Source: Actinomycetota bacterium (GTDB taxonomy: Bacteria > Actinomycetota > UBA4738 > HRBIN12). Taken from it: a DNA stretch of 64,000 bases. Below, piece after piece: positions 24,671 through 33,869 of this stretch; within the stretch, counting starts at the first letter, position 1; the number at the start of each line of letters is the position of its first letter. Location of the stretch: the NCBI GenBank assembly GCA_040881665.1, contig JBBECT010000004.1, positions 243,782 to 307,781 of the forward strand, written 5' to 3'. The translations under genes were made by a program, and so were the position numbers. The notes beneath the pieces are model-generated. The model saw nothing but the letters and a program-made list of their open reading frames with translations. It was not told the origin of the DNA and did not search any database.

Positions 24671-25354
24671 GTGGCGCCCTCTTCTCGACGCTCCCGTCCG
24701 TGGATCGTCGCGGGTTCGATCGTGGCCGTGCTCGCGGTGGCCGGCATCGCCTTCATCGTCTTCAGCGGTGGGGGCGGAGAGGCGGCAGAGGACACGGACG
24801 AGGCTCCGAGTGCGGAGACCCCCCGGTTCAGCTTCAAGATCGACGAAGCGTCCGCCGTGTCGACCGTCGATGCCGAGACGAAGACGCTGAAAGGGCCGAC
24901 GAAGACGGCGGCCAAACAAGCGTCGGATCTGCTCCAGGCGCTGTACACGGCCGGCTACCTCGATCCGGCCAACTGGCAGAAGGGAACCTACGACACCGTG
25001 CTCCAGGCCTTCGACCCCGGCGCGCGCGAGGCGGCGGCGTCCGATCTCGAGTCGCTGACCGCCGGGGCAGACGCCGGTGCCACGTTCACCTCGATCCAGC
25101 CGGGGCGCTCGAAGCTCTCGGTCAAGGTGCTGTTCGGCGACGAGAGCGACCCCGAGGCGATCGAGGTCAACGCGACCTTCAGCGCGAAGGGTGTGACCGA
25201 GGGGGGTTCGGCCACGAACATCCTGAGCCAGGGTTCCTATTTCCTCCAACCCTCGGGCGCCGACTGGAAGATCACCGCGTTCGAGGTCGATCGGCGCGAG
25301 AAGGCCGGGAAGAGCACCGGAACGAACGCCACGCCGACGGAGGCGTCGTCGTGA
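24671..25354 (+). CDS. Single-pass extracytoplasmic protein co-transcribed with an LCP enzyme
   Basis: 227 aa from GTG 24671; a TTG at 24653, 10 nt after a TACATT hexamer (24637-24642), is an alternative start. A basic N-terminus and one membrane helix (IVAGSIVAVLAVAGIAFIVF) are followed by an acidic linker and an ~180-residue exported domain with alternating strands (TAKQASDLLQALYTAGYLDPANW, VLQAFDPGAREAAASDLESL, VKVLFGDESDP, YFLQPSGADWKITAFEVDR). It resembles small alpha/beta accessory domains, but I cannot name the family. It overlaps the LCP gene by 4 nt, suggesting joint work in cell-wall polymer attachment. Confidence 0.75.
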   Translation: MAPSSRRSRPWIVAGSIVAVLAVAGIAFIVFSGGGGEAAEDTDEAPSAETPRFSFKIDEASAVSTVDAETKTLKGPTKTAAKQASDLLQALYTAGYLDPANWQKGTYDTVLQAFDPGAREAAASDLESLTAGADAGATFTSIQPGRSKLSVKVLFGDESDPEAIEVNATFSAKGVTEGGSATNILSQGSYFLQPSGADWKITAFEVDRREKAGKSTGTNATPTEASS

Positions 25355-26298
25355 AGCGCCGACTCCCCCTGATCGCCGCCGTGATGGCCGCATGGATCGT
25401 CGGTGCGACGCTCGGGAGCCTGTCGGCGCCCGTCGCCGCGGAGGCGGTCCCTCTCCTTGCCGTCGGCAAGGTTCGCGCCGGGTACGTCCCCGACCTCGAG
25501 AGCGACGAGCCGATCTTCATCCTCGCGATCGGCAGCGACGCCCGCGTCGACGACGGCACCGCCGTGGAGAAGGGGCTCGGCGATTCGATCCACATCATCG
25601 GGATCAACCCGAAGAAGAAGGCGGTCACGATCCTCGGGTTCCCCCGTGATTCGTGGGTCGACATCCCCTGCTTCGGTCAGGGGAAGATCAACAACGCGCT
25701 GGCGAGCGGCGGCCCCGAGTGCATGGTCGAGACGATGGAACGCCTCACCGGCATCAAGATGGACTACTGGATGCTGACCTCGTTCGACGGCGTGAAGGAC
25801 GCTGTCGACGAGATCGGGCGGCTCACGCTCGAGATCCCGTTCCCGATGAACGACCCCTACGCGAAGAGCGACTTCTCGCCGGGCACCTACGACCTGCGAG
25901 GCTACGACGTCCTCGCGTTCGGTCGCGATCGCAAGAGCTTCGGCCAGGGCGACTTCGCGCGGTCGGAGAACCAGGGCCGGATCATGGTCGCGGCCCTGGC
26001 GCAGTTCCGCAGCGAGTTCGCCGAAGACCCGAGCCGCCTGCTCGACTGGGTCGGCGCAGGGATGCGCAACGTCGACACCGACCTCTCGCTCGACGAGCTG
26101 GTCCGGTTCGGCTTCGCCGCGACCTCGTTCAACCCCGAGAAGGTCGAGAACATCGTCGTTCCCGGGTCGATCGGCATGGAAGGGGAGCAGAGCGTCGTCT
26201 TCATCACGAACGCGGCCCGACCGATCTACGCCGACATGAAGAAGGACGGCGTCGTCGCGCGGAACAACCTCCCGCCCAGCCCCACCGCCGGGGAGTAG
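25351..26298 (+). CDS. LytR-CpsA-Psr (LCP) family phosphotransferase
   Basis: 315 aa from GTG 25351, overlapping the preceding gene by 4 nt. An N-terminal signal or anchor helix (LIAAVMAAWIVGATLGSL) is followed by the LCP domain: IFILAIGSDARVD, IHIIGINPKKKAVTILGFPRDSWVDIP, KINNALASGGPECMVETM, and the Arg-rich pyrophosphate-binding motif AFGRDRKSFGQGDFARSENQG. LCP enzymes transfer lipid-linked glycopolymers to peptidoglycan (arabinogalactan or teichoic acid-like polymers). The flippase and glycosyltransferase at 30-34 kb fit the same envelope theme. Confidence 0.9.
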   Translation: MKRRLPLIAAVMAAWIVGATLGSLSAPVAAEAVPLLAVGKVRAGYVPDLESDEPIFILAIGSDARVDDGTAVEKGLGDSIHIIGINPKKKAVTILGFPRDSWVDIPCFGQGKINNALASGGPECMVETMERLTGIKMDYWMLTSFDGVKDAVDEIGRLTLEIPFPMNDPYAKSDFSPGTYDLRGYDVLAFGRDRKSFGQGDFARSENQGRIMVAALAQFRSEFAEDPSRLLDWVGAGMRNVDTDLSLDELVRFGFAATSFNPEKVENIVVPGSIGMEGEQSVVFITNAARPIYADMKKDGVVARNNLPPSPTAGE

Positions 26299-26317
26299 GG
26301 CACGGCGATCGCGGTGC

Positions 26318-26323
26318 TAGGCT
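26318..26323 (+). promoter_or_regulatory. -10 hexamer TAGGCT upstream of the CaCA exchanger
   Basis: TAGGCT lies 46 nt before the ATG at 26370, giving a leader of about 40 nt with a weak GAAGGG ribosome-binding site. Confidence 0.45.
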
Positions 26324-26369
26324 CGCGCGCGGCCCGTCACCCACCGGGTCGCGACCGAAGGGCCGCTCC

Positions 26370-27782
26370 ATGACTACCCTCCAAGACGATCTGCACAACG
26401 TCCATCCGGCCCGTCAGCGCATGTACCTGGCGCTCGCGATCGTCGTGACGGTCCCGGGTGTGGTCGTGCGCTTCCTCGATCCGGGTCTGCCGCATCCGCT
26501 GGAGGCCGCGCTGTTCGGCATGGCGATCGTAGGCGCGGCGTTCCTGCTGTCCTGGGGGGCCGAGGCGGCTCAGCTCGACATCTCCGCGGGACTGGCGATC
26601 GCCGTGCTCGCGTTCATCGCGGTGCTGCCGGAGTACGCCGTCGATCTCGTGTTCGCCTCCAAGGCCGGCAACGCCGTTCAAGAGTTCGGGGCGGCCTGCG
26701 GTCCCCCGGGCAGCGATCCCGAGTCGACCCCCTGTTCCCTCGCACTCGCCAATATGACCGGAGCGAACCGGTTGCTGATCGGGATCGGGTGGTCGCTGGT
26801 CGTGTTCCTTGCCTGGTATCAGGTCCGGCGGTTCCGACGGCGGGAGACCGAAGGCACGCTCGACGCGGCGGACCGACGGGCTCTCGTGGGACAGAGCGGC
26901 ACCGGAATCGAACTCGAGCGATCGCATGCGGTCGAAGTGAGCTTCCTCGCGCTCGCGACCCTCTACTCCTTGACGCTGCCGCTGAAGCATTCGATCACGC
27001 TGATCGACGCCGGCGTGCTCATCACGATCTTCGTCGCCTACACGATCCGGATCTCGCGCGCCCCCGCGGAGGAACCCCACCTCGTCGGCCCGGCACGGTA
27101 CGTGGGTACCTTCTCCGATGGGCGTCGCCGCCTGAGCGTCGTCGCGATGTTCGTGTTCGCTGCGACGATCATCCTTCTGAGCGCCGAGCACTTCGCCGAG
27201 GCGCTCGTCGCCAGTGGCGAGACGCTCGGGATCAGCGAGTTCGTCCTGGTGCAGTGGCTCGCGCCGCTGGCGTCGGAGGCGCCGGAGCTGCTGATCGCAG
27301 GCCTCTACGCCTGGCGTCTCAATACGAACGCGGGTCTGGGCACCTTGGTGTCGTCGAAGGTGAACCAGTGGACCTTGCTGGTCGGGACCCTGCCGATCGT
27401 GTTCGCCATGGCCTCCGCGAGCTCCCACGGCCTGCCGCTGGGGGCGCTGCAGCGAGAGGAGCTGTTCCTCACCGCCGCGCAGTCGTTCTTCGCCGTGGCG
27501 GTCCTGTCGAGCCTCTCGTTGTCGAACCGCGAGGCGTTGATGCTGTTCGGGTTGTTCTGGGCGCAGTTCATCCTCGGCGCGGTCGTTCCGGAGTCCTTGG
27601 TCGCTGCGGAGCGGATCGGGGTAGGCATCCTCTATCTGGTGCTCGGTGCCGTGGTCCTGATGAAGGACCGCGGACAGATCCGGCGGCTGCTACGGGACGG
27701 GTTCCGAACACCCTTCTCCGAGATGATGGAGGACGAGCCGGCGGCGGATCCACGGACCTCGACCCCGGCTCCCGGAGCCTGA
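26370..27782 (+). CDS. Calcium/cation antiporter (CaCA) family exchanger
   Basis: 470 aa from ATG 26370. Two alpha-repeats with the Pro-Glu signature are seen: FIAVLPEYAVDLVFA ... LANMTGANRLLIGIGW in the first half and WLAPLASEAPELLIAGLYAW ... GTLVSSKVNQWTLLVG in the second. About 11 spans; the halves are separated by an Arg-rich cytoplasmic loop. The first repeat carries an unusual extra loop with two Cys (CGPPGSDPESTPC) between its halves, which could be disulphide-bonded outside. The family exchanges Na+ or H+ for Ca2+. Ion specificity is not readable here. Confidence 0.82.
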   Translation: MTTLQDDLHNVHPARQRMYLALAIVVTVPGVVVRFLDPGLPHPLEAALFGMAIVGAAFLLSWGAEAAQLDISAGLAIAVLAFIAVLPEYAVDLVFASKAGNAVQEFGAACGPPGSDPESTPCSLALANMTGANRLLIGIGWSLVVFLAWYQVRRFRRRETEGTLDAADRRALVGQSGTGIELERSHAVEVSFLALATLYSLTLPLKHSITLIDAGVLITIFVAYTIRISRAPAEEPHLVGPARYVGTFSDGRRRLSVVAMFVFAATIILLSAEHFAEALVASGETLGISEFVLVQWLAPLASEAPELLIAGLYAWRLNTNAGLGTLVSSKVNQWTLLVGTLPIVFAMASASSHGLPLGALQREELFLTAAQSFFAVAVLSSLSLSNREALMLFGLFWAQFILGAVVPESLVAAERIGVGILYLVLGAVVLMKDRGQIRRLLRDGFRTPFSEMMEDEPAADPRTSTPAPGA

Positions 27783-27840
27783 TCGGTCCGGGGAGCCCGC
27801 CACCGAGGACCCCGCCACCGGCCGCGACGTCACCGATGGC

Positions 27841-27846
27841 TACGAT
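27841..27846 (+). promoter_or_regulatory. -10 hexamer TACGAT for the helicase, leaderless
   Basis: TACGAT ends exactly 6 nt before the GTG at 27853, the spacing expected when transcription starts at the G of the start codon. It supports the GTG start. Confidence 0.6.
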
Positions 27847-27852
27847 GGATGC

Positions 27853-30144
27853 GTGGACCCCCGTGCCTTCCTCGCCTCGATACGCGACGACCCCGACCGC
27901 GCCGACTCCCTGACCCATGTCCGCGAACTGGCCGCGATCGCTCCGATCCTCGAGGCGTTCCCCTCCGAGGTCCCCGACCTGCTCGTGCGCCGACTCGAAC
28001 TGCTCGGCATCGAGGGCCTGTATCCGCACCAGGCGCGAGCGCTCCGCGGGCTCCTCGACGGCCGCGACGTCGTGCTGTCGGCAGGCACGGCGTCGGGCAA
28101 GACGCTCGCCTCGACCCTCGCCTTCGCCACGGCGGCGCTCGACGGCGAGAAGGCGACCGCGCTCTGGGTGTATCCGACCAAGGCGCTGGCGCGCGATCAG
28201 CTCCGGCAGGTGCGGACGCTGAAGCTGCCCCAGCTCCGAGCGGCCGTCTACGACGGCGACACCCCGAAAGAGGAGCGTCCGCTGATCCGTCGCAACGCGA
28301 ACCTGGTCCTGACGAACCCGGACATGCTCCATGCGTCGCTGTTGCCCGACCACGCGCGATGGGCGGACTTCTTCCTGCGACTGTCGCTCGTGGTCGTCGA
28401 CGAGGCCCACACGGCGCGCGGGGTGTTCGGATCGCACGTGGCGATGGTCTTGCGGCGGTTGCGCCGGCTCGTCGCACACTACGGAGGCACGCCACGGTTC
28501 GCGCTGGCCTCGGCGACGATCGGCAACCCGACGGAGCTCGCGGAACGCCTGCTCGGCAGCCCCTGCGAGGCGATCGTCGACGATCGCGCTCCGCGCGGCG
28601 AGAAACTCTTCGCCCTCTGGAACCCGCCGGTGGTCGACGAGGACACGGGGCAACGCCGGAGCGCGCTCTCGGAGTCGGCCGATCTGCTGGCGGCCCTGAC
28701 CGACGCCGGCGCGCGGTCGATCGGGTTCACGCGATCGCGGCGAGCAGCCGAGCTGTTGGCCACGTTCGCGCAACGAGCCGTCGGGGACGCGGTGGCGTGG
28801 GACACGATCAAGGCTTACCGCGCCGGCTATCTGCCCGAGCAGCGACGCGAGATCGAACGGGCGCTCGCCGCCGGCGAGCTCACCGCGATCGCCGCGACCA
28901 GCGCACTCGAGCTGGGCATCGACATCGGCTCGCTCGATGCCGCGGTGCTCGTCGGCTATCCGGGGACGCGCGCCTCGATGTGGCAGCAGGCCGGACGAGC
29001 GGGACGACGCGGTGACGGCTCGCTCGCGGTGCTCGTCGCGCAGGACGACCCGCTCGATCAGTACCTCGTCCACCATCCGGAGGCGTTGTTCGACCGGCCT
29101 CCGGAGGCCGCGGTGATCGACCCGGGGAATCCGTTCGTGCTGGAACCGCATCTGCGCTGCGCCGCGCGGGAGATGCCGCTGTCCCACGACGAGGCGGTCG
29201 CCTTCTTCGGACCCGCCGCGGAACGGGCCCTCGAACGGCTCGTGACCGCGGGCGAGCTCGTGGAGCGCCCCGTACGCGGCGGTGGCCGCGCGCTGCACCA
29301 TGCCGGACGCGAGGCGCCGCATCGTTCCGTCGACATCCGGTCGGCGTCCAGCCACGTGTACTCGATCGTGATCGCGGACACCGGCGAGCTGCTCGGCACC
29401 GTGGACGAGGCGCGTGCCTTCGCCCAGGTGCACCCCGGGGCCGTGTACCTGCACCAAGGTGAGACGTTCCTCGTCGTCGAACTCGATCTCGTGGAGCGTG
29501 TGGCGATCGTCGAACGCGCAGAGCCGGACTACTTCACCCGTTCGCGGGATGTGACCGACCTCCGCGTGCGCGAGATCGAGCTCGGATCCGTCACGGGAAC
29601 GGTTCCGGTGACGACCGGCACCGTTGAGGTCACGAACCAGGTCGTCGGATACGTGCGTACTTCGATCGCGTCGGGCGAGACGCTCGACGTCATTCCGCTG
29701 GCCTTCCCGCCCCAGTCGCTGCAGACCCGCGCGGTGTGGTGGTCGGTACCGAAGGACGTGATCGATCGTGCCGGGATCCGGCCCGCCGACCTGCCCGGAG
29801 CGGCCCACGCCGCCGAGCACGCGGCGATCGGTCTGTTGCCGCTCGTCGCCACATGCGACCGCTGGGACGTCGGCGGCGTCTCGACCGCACTGCACCCGGA
29901 CACCGGGACGTGTGCGATCTTCGTGTACGACGGCTATCCGGGTGGGGCGGGCATCGCCTCGCGTGGGTTCGAGGAGGCCGACCGGTGGTTACGGGCGACC
30001 CTCGCGACCGTACGCGAGTGCCCGTGCACGCGAGGCTGCCCCTCGTGCGTCCAATCTCCCAAGTGTGGCAACGGCAACGAACCGTTGGACAAAGCGGGCG
30101 CGGTCGCTCTGCTCGCGGCGATCCTCGGCGAGCGGTGGGGCTGA
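27853..30144 (+). CDS. MrfA/YprA-like superfamily 2 DNA helicase with DUF1998 and four-Cys motif
   Basis: 763 aa from GTG 27853. Helicase motifs: I GTASGKT, II VVDEAHTARG (DEAH), III ASATIGNP, VI QAGRAGRRG. The C-terminal part has the DUF1998-type region ending in CPCTRGCPSCVQSPKCGNGNEPLDK, a cluster of four metal-binding cysteines. This architecture matches B. subtilis MrfA (YprA) and fungal Hrq1, 3'-5' helicases involved in mitomycin C/interstrand crosslink repair. The length matches that family. It is probably a stand-alone repair gene and its mRNA is predicted to be leaderless. Confidence 0.9.
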   Translation: MDPRAFLASIRDDPDRADSLTHVRELAAIAPILEAFPSEVPDLLVRRLELLGIEGLYPHQARALRGLLDGRDVVLSAGTASGKTLASTLAFATAALDGEKATALWVYPTKALARDQLRQVRTLKLPQLRAAVYDGDTPKEERPLIRRNANLVLTNPDMLHASLLPDHARWADFFLRLSLVVVDEAHTARGVFGSHVAMVLRRLRRLVAHYGGTPRFALASATIGNPTELAERLLGSPCEAIVDDRAPRGEKLFALWNPPVVDEDTGQRRSALSESADLLAALTDAGARSIGFTRSRRAAELLATFAQRAVGDAVAWDTIKAYRAGYLPEQRREIERALAAGELTAIAATSALELGIDIGSLDAAVLVGYPGTRASMWQQAGRAGRRGDGSLAVLVAQDDPLDQYLVHHPEALFDRPPEAAVIDPGNPFVLEPHLRCAAREMPLSHDEAVAFFGPAAERALERLVTAGELVERPVRGGGRALHHAGREAPHRSVDIRSASSHVYSIVIADTGELLGTVDEARAFAQVHPGAVYLHQGETFLVVELDLVERVAIVERAEPDYFTRSRDVTDLRVREIELGSVTGTVPVTTGTVEVTNQVVGYVRTSIASGETLDVIPLAFPPQSLQTRAVWWSVPKDVIDRAGIRPADLPGAAHAAEHAAIGLLPLVATCDRWDVGGVSTALHPDTGTCAIFVYDGYPGGAGIASRGFEEADRWLRATLATVRECPCTRGCPSCVQSPKCGNGNEPLDKAGAVALLAAILGERWG

Positions 30145-30241
30145 GCTCGCCGAACGGCGCGTGAGCGGCATGTGTGCGCGAGACGAACACCCTGCCGTGG
30201 ATGCGACCGCCCCTCCCGTTTCTGGCACGATACGCCGCACC

Positions 30242-31570
30242 ATGGACGACCATCGCCGTCCGGCGGACTTCGCCGAGGTGACTCCCTCGCTCGAGGAGCT
30301 GACGCGCAACCTCTCCGAGCAGATCGACGAGGTGCAAGGCGCGGAGCTCATCGTCGGCATCCCCTGCTACGACAGCCAGGCGACCGTGGCCAACGTGGTG
30401 CGCGCGGTCGAGACGGGGCTGCGGCGCCACTACGCGGACGTCGCCTCGGCGATCGTGATCCTCGACAGCGGATCGAGCGACGCCACCGTCGCCATCGGGA
30501 TGGGCGCCTCGACGAGCGTCGATCAGGACCTGTTGCTGATCCCCTCGGGAGCGCCGCTGCCCAAGCGGGTCGCGACGACGCTCGAGGGGATCCGCGGGAA
30601 GGGGAACGCTCTGCGGCCCCTGTTCACGATCGGGAGGGCGGTCGGGGCGCGGGCCCTCGCGTGTGTCGATTCCGACCTGCGGTCGATCACCCCAGTCTGG
30701 GTGGAACAGCTGCTCGGGCCGGTGCTCGAGCACGACGCCGACCATGTTCTACCGATGTATCTGCGCCACAAGCATGACGCGACGATCACGAACTCGGTCG
30801 CGTATCCGATGACCGCCGCGCTGTACGGAACCGAGGTTCGCCAGCCGATCGGCGGGGACTTCGGGTTCTCCGGGCGGATGGCCACCATGTGGGCGGAGCA
30901 GGACGACCTGTGGACCACCGAGGTCGCCCGGTTCGGGATCGACATCTGGATGACCACCTCGGCGATCGCCGGCGGGTACCGGGTCGCGCAGACGCTGCTC
31001 GGGAGCAAGCTACACGCGCCGAAAGACCCAGGAGAGCACCTCGGTCCGATGTTCCACCAGGTCGTCGGGACGATGTTCGCGCTTGCGGGACGCTTCCACG
31101 GCGTCTGGAGTGCGGTCGAGCGGATCGCCCCCGCACCCGTGTTCGGGTTCCCGTTCGCCACCGGGACCGACCCGCTCGCCGTGAACGTCGCGGGGCTGAT
31201 CGGCAAGTTCCGCGACGGGGTCGTCGCATTCGCCCCGGACCTGGAGGATGCGCTCGAGGCCGCCACCCTCGCCCGCGTTCGCGAGGTTGCGAACGGCTCG
31301 CCCGATCCCGAGCGGTTCGCCTTCCCGCTCGAGCTGTGGATCGACGTCGTCCAGGACCTGCTCGTCGTCGCCAACCTTCCCGGAGCCGATCCGGACCGGT
31401 TGATCGACGCGATGATCCCGCTGTACTTCGCGCGAACGGCGTCGTTCGTGCGGGAAGCGGGCGGCGACGATCAGGCGGCGGCGGAACACCGGATCGGTAC
31501 CTACCCCGCGGCCTTCCTGGCGCGAAAGGACCGGCTCCGTTCCCGGTGGGCCGACGTGATCGGTTCGTGA
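30242..31570 (+). CDS. Glycosyltransferase, GT2/GT81-like (glucosyl-3-phosphoglycerate or mannosylglycerate synthase type)
   Basis: 442 aa from ATG 30242. GT-A fold: IVGIPCYDSQATVANVVRAVETGL start, ILDSGSSDATV nucleotide region, a GIRGKGNALRPLF loop and a DxD-type metal site CVDSDLRS, then GGDFGFSG and GIDIWMTTSAIAGG as acceptor region. The C-terminal ~150 residues are helical. The order of motifs is most like retaining synthases of glucosylglycerate or mannosylglycerate (GpgS/MgS), which make compatible solutes and start methylglucose polysaccharide in mycobacteria. A GpgP-like phosphatase is elsewhere in the window. Generic GT2 activity on another acceptor is the main alternative. Confidence 0.75.
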   Translation: MDDHRRPADFAEVTPSLEELTRNLSEQIDEVQGAELIVGIPCYDSQATVANVVRAVETGLRRHYADVASAIVILDSGSSDATVAIGMGASTSVDQDLLLIPSGAPLPKRVATTLEGIRGKGNALRPLFTIGRAVGARALACVDSDLRSITPVWVEQLLGPVLEHDADHVLPMYLRHKHDATITNSVAYPMTAALYGTEVRQPIGGDFGFSGRMATMWAEQDDLWTTEVARFGIDIWMTTSAIAGGYRVAQTLLGSKLHAPKDPGEHLGPMFHQVVGTMFALAGRFHGVWSAVERIAPAPVFGFPFATGTDPLAVNVAGLIGKFRDGVVAFAPDLEDALEAATLARVREVANGSPDPERFAFPLELWIDVVQDLLVVANLPGADPDRLIDAMIPLYFARTASFVREAGGDDQAAAEHRIGTYPAAFLARKDRLRSRWADVIGS

Positions 31571-31577
31571 AGACCGA

Positions 31578-32192
31578 CTAGCTGCCGGCGATCAAGACGG
31601 GAAGCCCAGGCGCCCGCACGAGGCGGCTCGCCACGCTCCCGAGAACCGCTTTGGACGCACCGTGTCCGCGGCTGCCGACCACGAGCAGGTCGTAGTCCTT
31701 GTCCGTCGCGTGCTGGAGCAGCGCCGCTCCCGGCGCGCCGGCGAGCACGACCGTCTCCGGATCCCACGCGACGACCGACGCGGCGCAGGTCTCGAGCGCG
31801 CGCTCGGCGTCTGCCGCGGCTCCCCACGGACGCGCGGTCCGCGCGGCGTCGTGGTCGATCACGGCGGCGAGGGTGAGCTGCCCGATCCGATCGCCGAGGA
31901 GGTCGATCGCGTGGCTCATCGCCGCGGTCGACTCGGCGGAACCGTCGATCCCGACCAGCACCTGCACCGGGCCGGGACCCGGCGTGCCCACGCGCACCTG
32001 GCGCGGGGCGGTGGCCTCTGGCTCGTGACGGGCCGCATCCAGGGCCAGGAAGATCACGAGGGGGCCGAACACCGCACCGAGCACCCCCCAGTTGAAGAGA
32101 TCGTGCCCGCGACGTCCCATCACGAACGTGACGATCGACCCGATCGCCACCCACACGACCGCGATGAGCAGGAAGATCTGCGTCGTGCTCAT
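31578..32192 (-). CDS. Membrane-anchored universal stress protein
   Basis: 204 aa. Two N-terminal membrane helices (residues ~5-27 and 33-52, around a GRRGHDLFNWG loop) tether a Usp domain at residues ~74-203 with IDGS at its start and the ATP loop VVGSRGHGASKAVLGSVASRL near the end. It would report ATP or stress signals at the inner membrane. Its stop is 7 nt from the convergent glycosyltransferase stop. The start codon is 9 nt after the flippase stop, but a -10 hexamer overlaps that stop, so it can also be transcribed alone. Confidence 0.85.
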   Translation of the reverse strand: MSTTQIFLLIAVVWVAIGSIVTFVMGRRGHDLFNWGVLGAVFGPLVIFLALDAARHEPEATAPRQVRVGTPGPGPVQVLVGIDGSAESTAAMSHAIDLLGDRIGQLTLAAVIDHDAARTARPWGAAADAERALETCAASVVAWDPETVVLAGAPGAALLQHATDKDYDLLVVGSRGHGASKAVLGSVASRLVRAPGLPVLIAGS

Positions 32193-32198
32193 GAGGCC

Positions 32199-32204
32199 AT
32201 CCTA
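32199..32204 (-). promoter_or_regulatory. -10 hexamer TAGGAT overlapping the flippase stop codon, leaderless Usp gene
   Basis: On the minus strand TAGGAT ends 6 nt before the ATG at 32192; its TAG is the flippase stop codon (32202-32204). The spacing predicts transcription starting at the ATG. Confidence 0.55.
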
Positions 32205-33869
32205 GCCCGCGGGTTTCGCTCCGCGGCCCGTGATCCGGCCGAGGATCGAGCCGATCATGCGCCGCTCCGCGGGAGCGAGCCCGAACGCGAGCAGCGCCGC
32301 GACGTACGTGGCCACACCGAGCCCTCCCGAGATCACGAGGTCGGCGAACCACCGGGCATCGGCGATCAGGAGGTCGGCCGCGATCATCACGCCCGCACCG
32401 ATCGCCGCCGGCCCGAGCAGGCGTAGGAAATGCCGGTCGAACGGCCAGATGCGCACGAACCGCCGGACGAGCAGGAGCCGTACCGCGGCGGAGAACGTCA
32501 GGGTGGCGGCCTGCGCGATCGCAGCTCCCTCGATCCCGAGCGTGGGGATCAGCGCGTAGGCGAGCCCGATGTCGATCGCGAACCCGGCCAGGTACACGAG
32601 CAGATCCCATCCGGTCCGTCCGACCATGATCAGGATGAAGCCCACGGTACCGACGAGCACCGGAGCGATCATGCCGACGATCAAGATCCGCAACGCGTCC
32701 TCCCCTTGGGTGAACTCCGCGCCGAAGATGTGCAGCACCGGACCGGGAAGGATCGCGAGCACCAGCAGCACCGGGATCGTCGCCGCGAGCGTCCACCGCG
32801 TCACCGACTTGTAAAGACCATCCAGCTTCTCGTGCTCACCGCGGTGGTGCAGATCGGCCACGAACGGACTGAAGGTCAGCGACACCGAGGTCAGGAACAG
32901 GAACAGCGATTGCGCCGCCCTCAGCGCGGCAGCGTAGATACCGACCTGTGCCGCGCTCACGGCTCCCTGCCCGCCCGAGAGCGCGGACAGCACGAAGAAG
33001 TCGGCCCAGAAGATCAGCTGGGAGAACAGCGTGGCAGGAGCACGGAGCGCGCCGAAGCGCAGCAGGGAGCGGGTTCCCTCCTCCCGGATCCCCTCGCCGT
33101 CGGAAACCCGATCGAAGCCGCGGGTCTGCTTCTCCCACCCCCACCACGCGATCACGAGCGCGAGGCCCCAGGAGACGCTGAACGCCATCGTGGTCACACC
33201 CGCGCTGTCGGCGATCACCGCCCAGCCGATCAGCGCGAGCAGGATCCATCCGATCGGTTGCGCGGTCCACTGCGCATACAACGTGTAGCGCATGATCTTC
33301 AGGCCACGCGTGGCGCCCATGTAGGTGAACGCGAGCGCTCCGAGCGGGATCCCGATCGCCGCCGCCTGGAACGCCGGGGTGGCGACGGCAGGCAGCTCGG
33401 AGAACGTGCGCGCCATCCATCCGGATGCGAAGAACGATGCGAGCCCGAACGCGATGCTCACGGCTCCCGCGATCAGGACGGCCCGGCGCACGAGGCCCCG
33501 GACCCGGCCGTTCTCCCCGCGCCCGACGAGGATCGCGACGAGCCGAACGCTCGCGACGTCCATCCCGAACCGGGTCGCCGCCGCGGCGATGAAGGCGAAC
33601 TGGGTCGTCAGGGTCACGATGCCGTACCGTGCGTCGCCGAGCGTGCGCGTCATCAGCACCTGCGCGACGAACGTCGCGACCGCACCGATGCCGAGACCGA
33701 GGACGTTCTGTCCGGTGTTCCCGAGGATGTTGCGCTGGTCGGCGAACCGCTCGCCCGCCAGCGCCCCGGCTACCGCGCCCCGCACGCCTCCCGGAGCCGG
33801 ATCGACGACCTCGGCGCCCGTAGGGTCCGCGATCTCGCCGTCGCCGGAACCGTTACTCGAGGTAGCCAA
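32202..33869 (-). CDS. Polysaccharide/lipid flippase of the MOP superfamily (Wzx/MurJ-like)
   Basis: 555 aa. A disordered ~40-residue N-terminus is followed by 12-14 hydrophobic spans with the polysaccharide-export pattern (NTGQNVLGLGIGAVATFVAQVLMTR at the first helix, TRTLGDARYG loop, PFVADLHHRGEHEKLDGLYK cytoplasmic loop, IFGAEFTQGEDALRIL). Such proteins flip lipid-linked oligosaccharides. It overlaps the upstream phosphodiesterase gene by 17 nt, so the two are co-translated. The neighbours suggest surface-glycan assembly, but no polymerase or ligase is in the window. Confidence 0.85.
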   Translation of the reverse strand: MATSSNGSGDGEIADPTGAEVVDPAPGGVRGAVAGALAGERFADQRNILGNTGQNVLGLGIGAVATFVAQVLMTRTLGDARYGIVTLTTQFAFIAAAATRFGMDVASVRLVAILVGRGENGRVRGLVRRAVLIAGAVSIAFGLASFFASGWMARTFSELPAVATPAFQAAAIGIPLGALAFTYMGATRGLKIMRYTLYAQWTAQPIGWILLALIGWAVIADSAGVTTMAFSVSWGLALVIAWWGWEKQTRGFDRVSDGEGIREEGTRSLLRFGALRAPATLFSQLIFWADFFVLSALSGGQGAVSAAQVGIYAAALRAAQSLFLFLTSVSLTFSPFVADLHHRGEHEKLDGLYKSVTRWTLAATIPVLLVLAILPGPVLHIFGAEFTQGEDALRILIVGMIAPVLVGTVGFILIMVGRTGWDLLVYLAGFAIDIGLAYALIPTLGIEGAAIAQAATLTFSAAVRLLLVRRFVRIWPFDRHFLRLLGPAAIGAGVMIAADLLIADARWFADLVISGGLGVATYVAALLAFGLAPAERRMIGSILGRITGRGAKPAG

